From Candidatus Peregrinibacteria bacterium (lineage in GTDB: Bacteria > Patescibacteriota > Gracilibacteria > UBA1369 > UM-FILTER-53-11), in assembly GCA_016186205.1 (NCBI GenBank), contig JACPMA010000013.1, positions 1 through 50,238 of the forward strand: a stretch of 50,238 nt of DNA, written 5' to 3'. Shown here piece by piece: positions 49,219 through 50,238 of this stretch; the first letter of the stretch is position 1, and each line of letters begins with the position of its first letter. The translations under genes were made by a program, and so were the position numbers. The notes under the pieces were generated by a model. It saw only the letters and a program-made list of their open reading frames with translations, had not been told where the DNA came from and searched no databases.

Positions 49219-50000
49219 GGATGCTGTCGTATCATAGTTTCGAGTTCGTCCCACTTTCCTTGAGCTTCCGGCCCGACATTTGATATAAACAAAGCTTTCA
49301 TTGCAGTAATATCTCGCACCAAATCAACCTCGCCTAATTCGTGGAGTTCTTGGCCGTTTACCCATAAATCATCGCGCGGTAAACTAGGGTCAGCAAATAC
49401 TTGATCAACACGTTTACGAAGCCTAGCGTGAGCATCACTTTGGCCTTGCGCGAGTGATGTAATTTGAGCTCGATTAAAACGAATATCATCTTCGCATAAT
49501 AAATATACCCTTTCACGTCCGCCAACTAATTTTAATTTATCTCTGCCACGCATTGCAGCAAGTTGCCTCTGCGCTTCTTCAACTGTGGAAAAACGACATC
49601 CCGAAGAATGAAAATAAATATTGGTCGATGGGGTAACATATCGCCTCGCGCATTTCATCAACACGCGTGCGCCTGCACTTAAAGCTGCCACGGGAACATA
49701 TATATTTGTTTCTATATCCGCTTTATTGAGACGGTCTAAAAAACATTCCCATTCTGAAAGGCGCACCGCTTCACCTCCCCCGGAATGAAGAAAAATACTA
49801 AGCCTTATTCTATATGCTTTATTTATAGCTATTATTGGACGCCAGGGTGCTCCCGTAAGCTCTCGTGCGAGCGTACGATCCTTTTTATCTTCAACATATT
49901 TTGTTCTCTCGCTTTTTGAAAAAAGAGTAACTGTAAAAGGCTGAAAACGTCTCAATTCATATGGTACAACATCCACAGCCTCTATTTCGGGCTGATCCAT
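49215..50000 (-). CDS. ClpP/crotonase-fold serine peptidase-like orphan
   Basis: A 261-residue protein with a ClpP/SppA-like core: LSIFLHSGGGEAVRLSEWE corresponds to the oxyanion glycine loop, VAALSAGARVLMKCAR to the Ser nucleophile helix (the Ser of LSAG), and YFHSSGC to the His. The Asp of the triad cannot be placed by eye. The N-terminal 60 residues and the 80-residue C-terminus are unlike canonical ClpP, so it is a divergent, free-standing peptidase-like protein. It overlaps the TraC-like gene by 4 nt at the 3' end and lies just before 5S rRNA. Confidence 0.55.
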   Translation of the reverse strand: MDQPEIEAVDVVPYELRRFQPFTVTLFSKSERTKYVEDKKDRTLARELTGAPWRPIIAINKAYRIRLSIFLHSGGGEAVRLSEWECFLDRLNKADIETNIYVPVAALSAGARVLMKCARRYVTPSTNIYFHSSGCRFSTVEEAQRQLAAMRGRDKLKLVGGRERVYLLCEDDIRFNRAQITSLAQGQSDAHARLRKRVDQVFADPSLPRDDLWVNGQELHELGEVDLVRDITAMKALFISNVGPEAQGKWDELETMIRQHP

Positions 50001-50058
50001 AATAAAACAGGAACGTAAAAATAAGGCTTATTTATACCAAAAATACAAATTCCATGCA

Positions 50059-50080
50059 AATAAAAAGCCAGAGTTCTGGC
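50059..50080 (-). terminator. rRNA operon terminator
   Basis: Read on the minus strand: GCCAG-AACT-CTGGC (50080-50067), then TTTTTATTT. It overlaps the 3' end of 5S, so the two stems compete; it closes the rRNA transcript. Confidence 0.7.
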
Positions 50081-50189
50081 GTGGACCTACTTTTGCAGCG
50101 TAATCGCTACTATCATCGGCCCTGGACTGCTTAACTGCCGTGTTCGGGATGGGAACGGGTGTGGCCAGCGTGGACGTGTCACCAGGACT
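50072..50189 (-). rRNA. rrf: 5S ribosomal RNA
   Basis: A minus-strand 5S rRNA of about 118 nt. Typical elements: CCACACCCGTTCCCATCCCG and GAACACGGCAGTTAAGC of helices II-III, AGTAGCGATTACG near loop D/E, and a terminal helix AGTCCTGGTG/CGCCAGAACT. Exact ends are estimated from that helix. The 23S gene should lie to the right, past the window edge. Confidence 0.9.
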
Positions 50190-50238
50190 CTGCGTTTTTT
50201 ATGCGCGAAATCCTCTTCGTCTGTTGGTAGAATCAGCA

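Overview
The window reads as a chromosomal stretch of a small-genome Candidate Phyla Radiation (Patescibacteria) bacterium. Evidence: a ClpC/S1/IF-2/LepA/L19/L27/trigger-factor core spread among many orphan genes, a PrgI plus TraC-like pair and a TraD-like coupling ATPase, cysteine-array proteins of a kind I know from these phyla, and few Shine-Dalgarno sites. The code is standard (TGA is a stop in proS, rfbD and rfbA). Assignment below CPR level (Parcubacteria- or Peregrinibacteria-like) is a guess, because no 16S is present. Most of the window looks moderately AT-rich; 36.0-36.8 kb is strikingly GC-rich.

Layout. 1-6.4 kb: clpC behind a CIRCE-controlled promoter, ribosomal protein S1, and a TraD/VirD4-like ATPase. 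6.4-8.7 kb: two paralogous Cys-rich array proteins flanking a small zinc-ribbon protein. 8.7-14.9 kb: a UvrD helicase fused to an Fe-S PD-(D/E)XK nuclease, rmuC and infB. 14.9-20.2 kb: rfbB-proS-rfbD-rfbA-PfkB kinase, nearly contiguous, with no rfbC. 20.2-24.5 kb (minus): an operon of two exported lipoproteins, one Pro/Ala-rich with a beta-rich C-terminus, the other a 950-residue MopE-like acidic Cys/Asp repeat protein. 24.5-28.9 kb (minus): csaB, rplS, a winged-helix regulator, a small membrane protein and tig, with a 360-bp block of nested inverted repeats next to tig. 28.9-35.9 kb: four consecutive large orphan genes. 35.9-36.9 kb: a GC-rich cassette with its own strong promoter, structured leader, lipoprotein/polytopic gene and a three-way-junction RNA ending in a U-rich tract. 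37-42.7 kb: a secreted metallopeptidase, small orphans, tRNA-His, rpmA, an M23 murein hydrolase, rsmE and an acyltransferase. 42.7-50.2 kb: tRNA-Gln with a partial duplicate of its 3' end, ferredoxin, polX, rluB, lepA, PrgI/TraC, a ClpP-like orphan and 5S rRNA at the edge.

Themes. (i) Expression: at least eight genes have a -10 box, often extended TGnTATAAT, ending only 6-9 nt before the start codon, implying leaderless mRNAs; tig and the orphan cluster share one -35 heptamer back-to-back. (ii) Envelope: dTDP-sugar synthesis, CsaB, the two lipoproteins, the M23 hydrolase and the metallopeptidase point to an elaborate surface. (iii) Candidate undescribed systems: the Cys-array trio, the 7-kb orphan cluster, and the GC-rich cassette with its structured RNAs.
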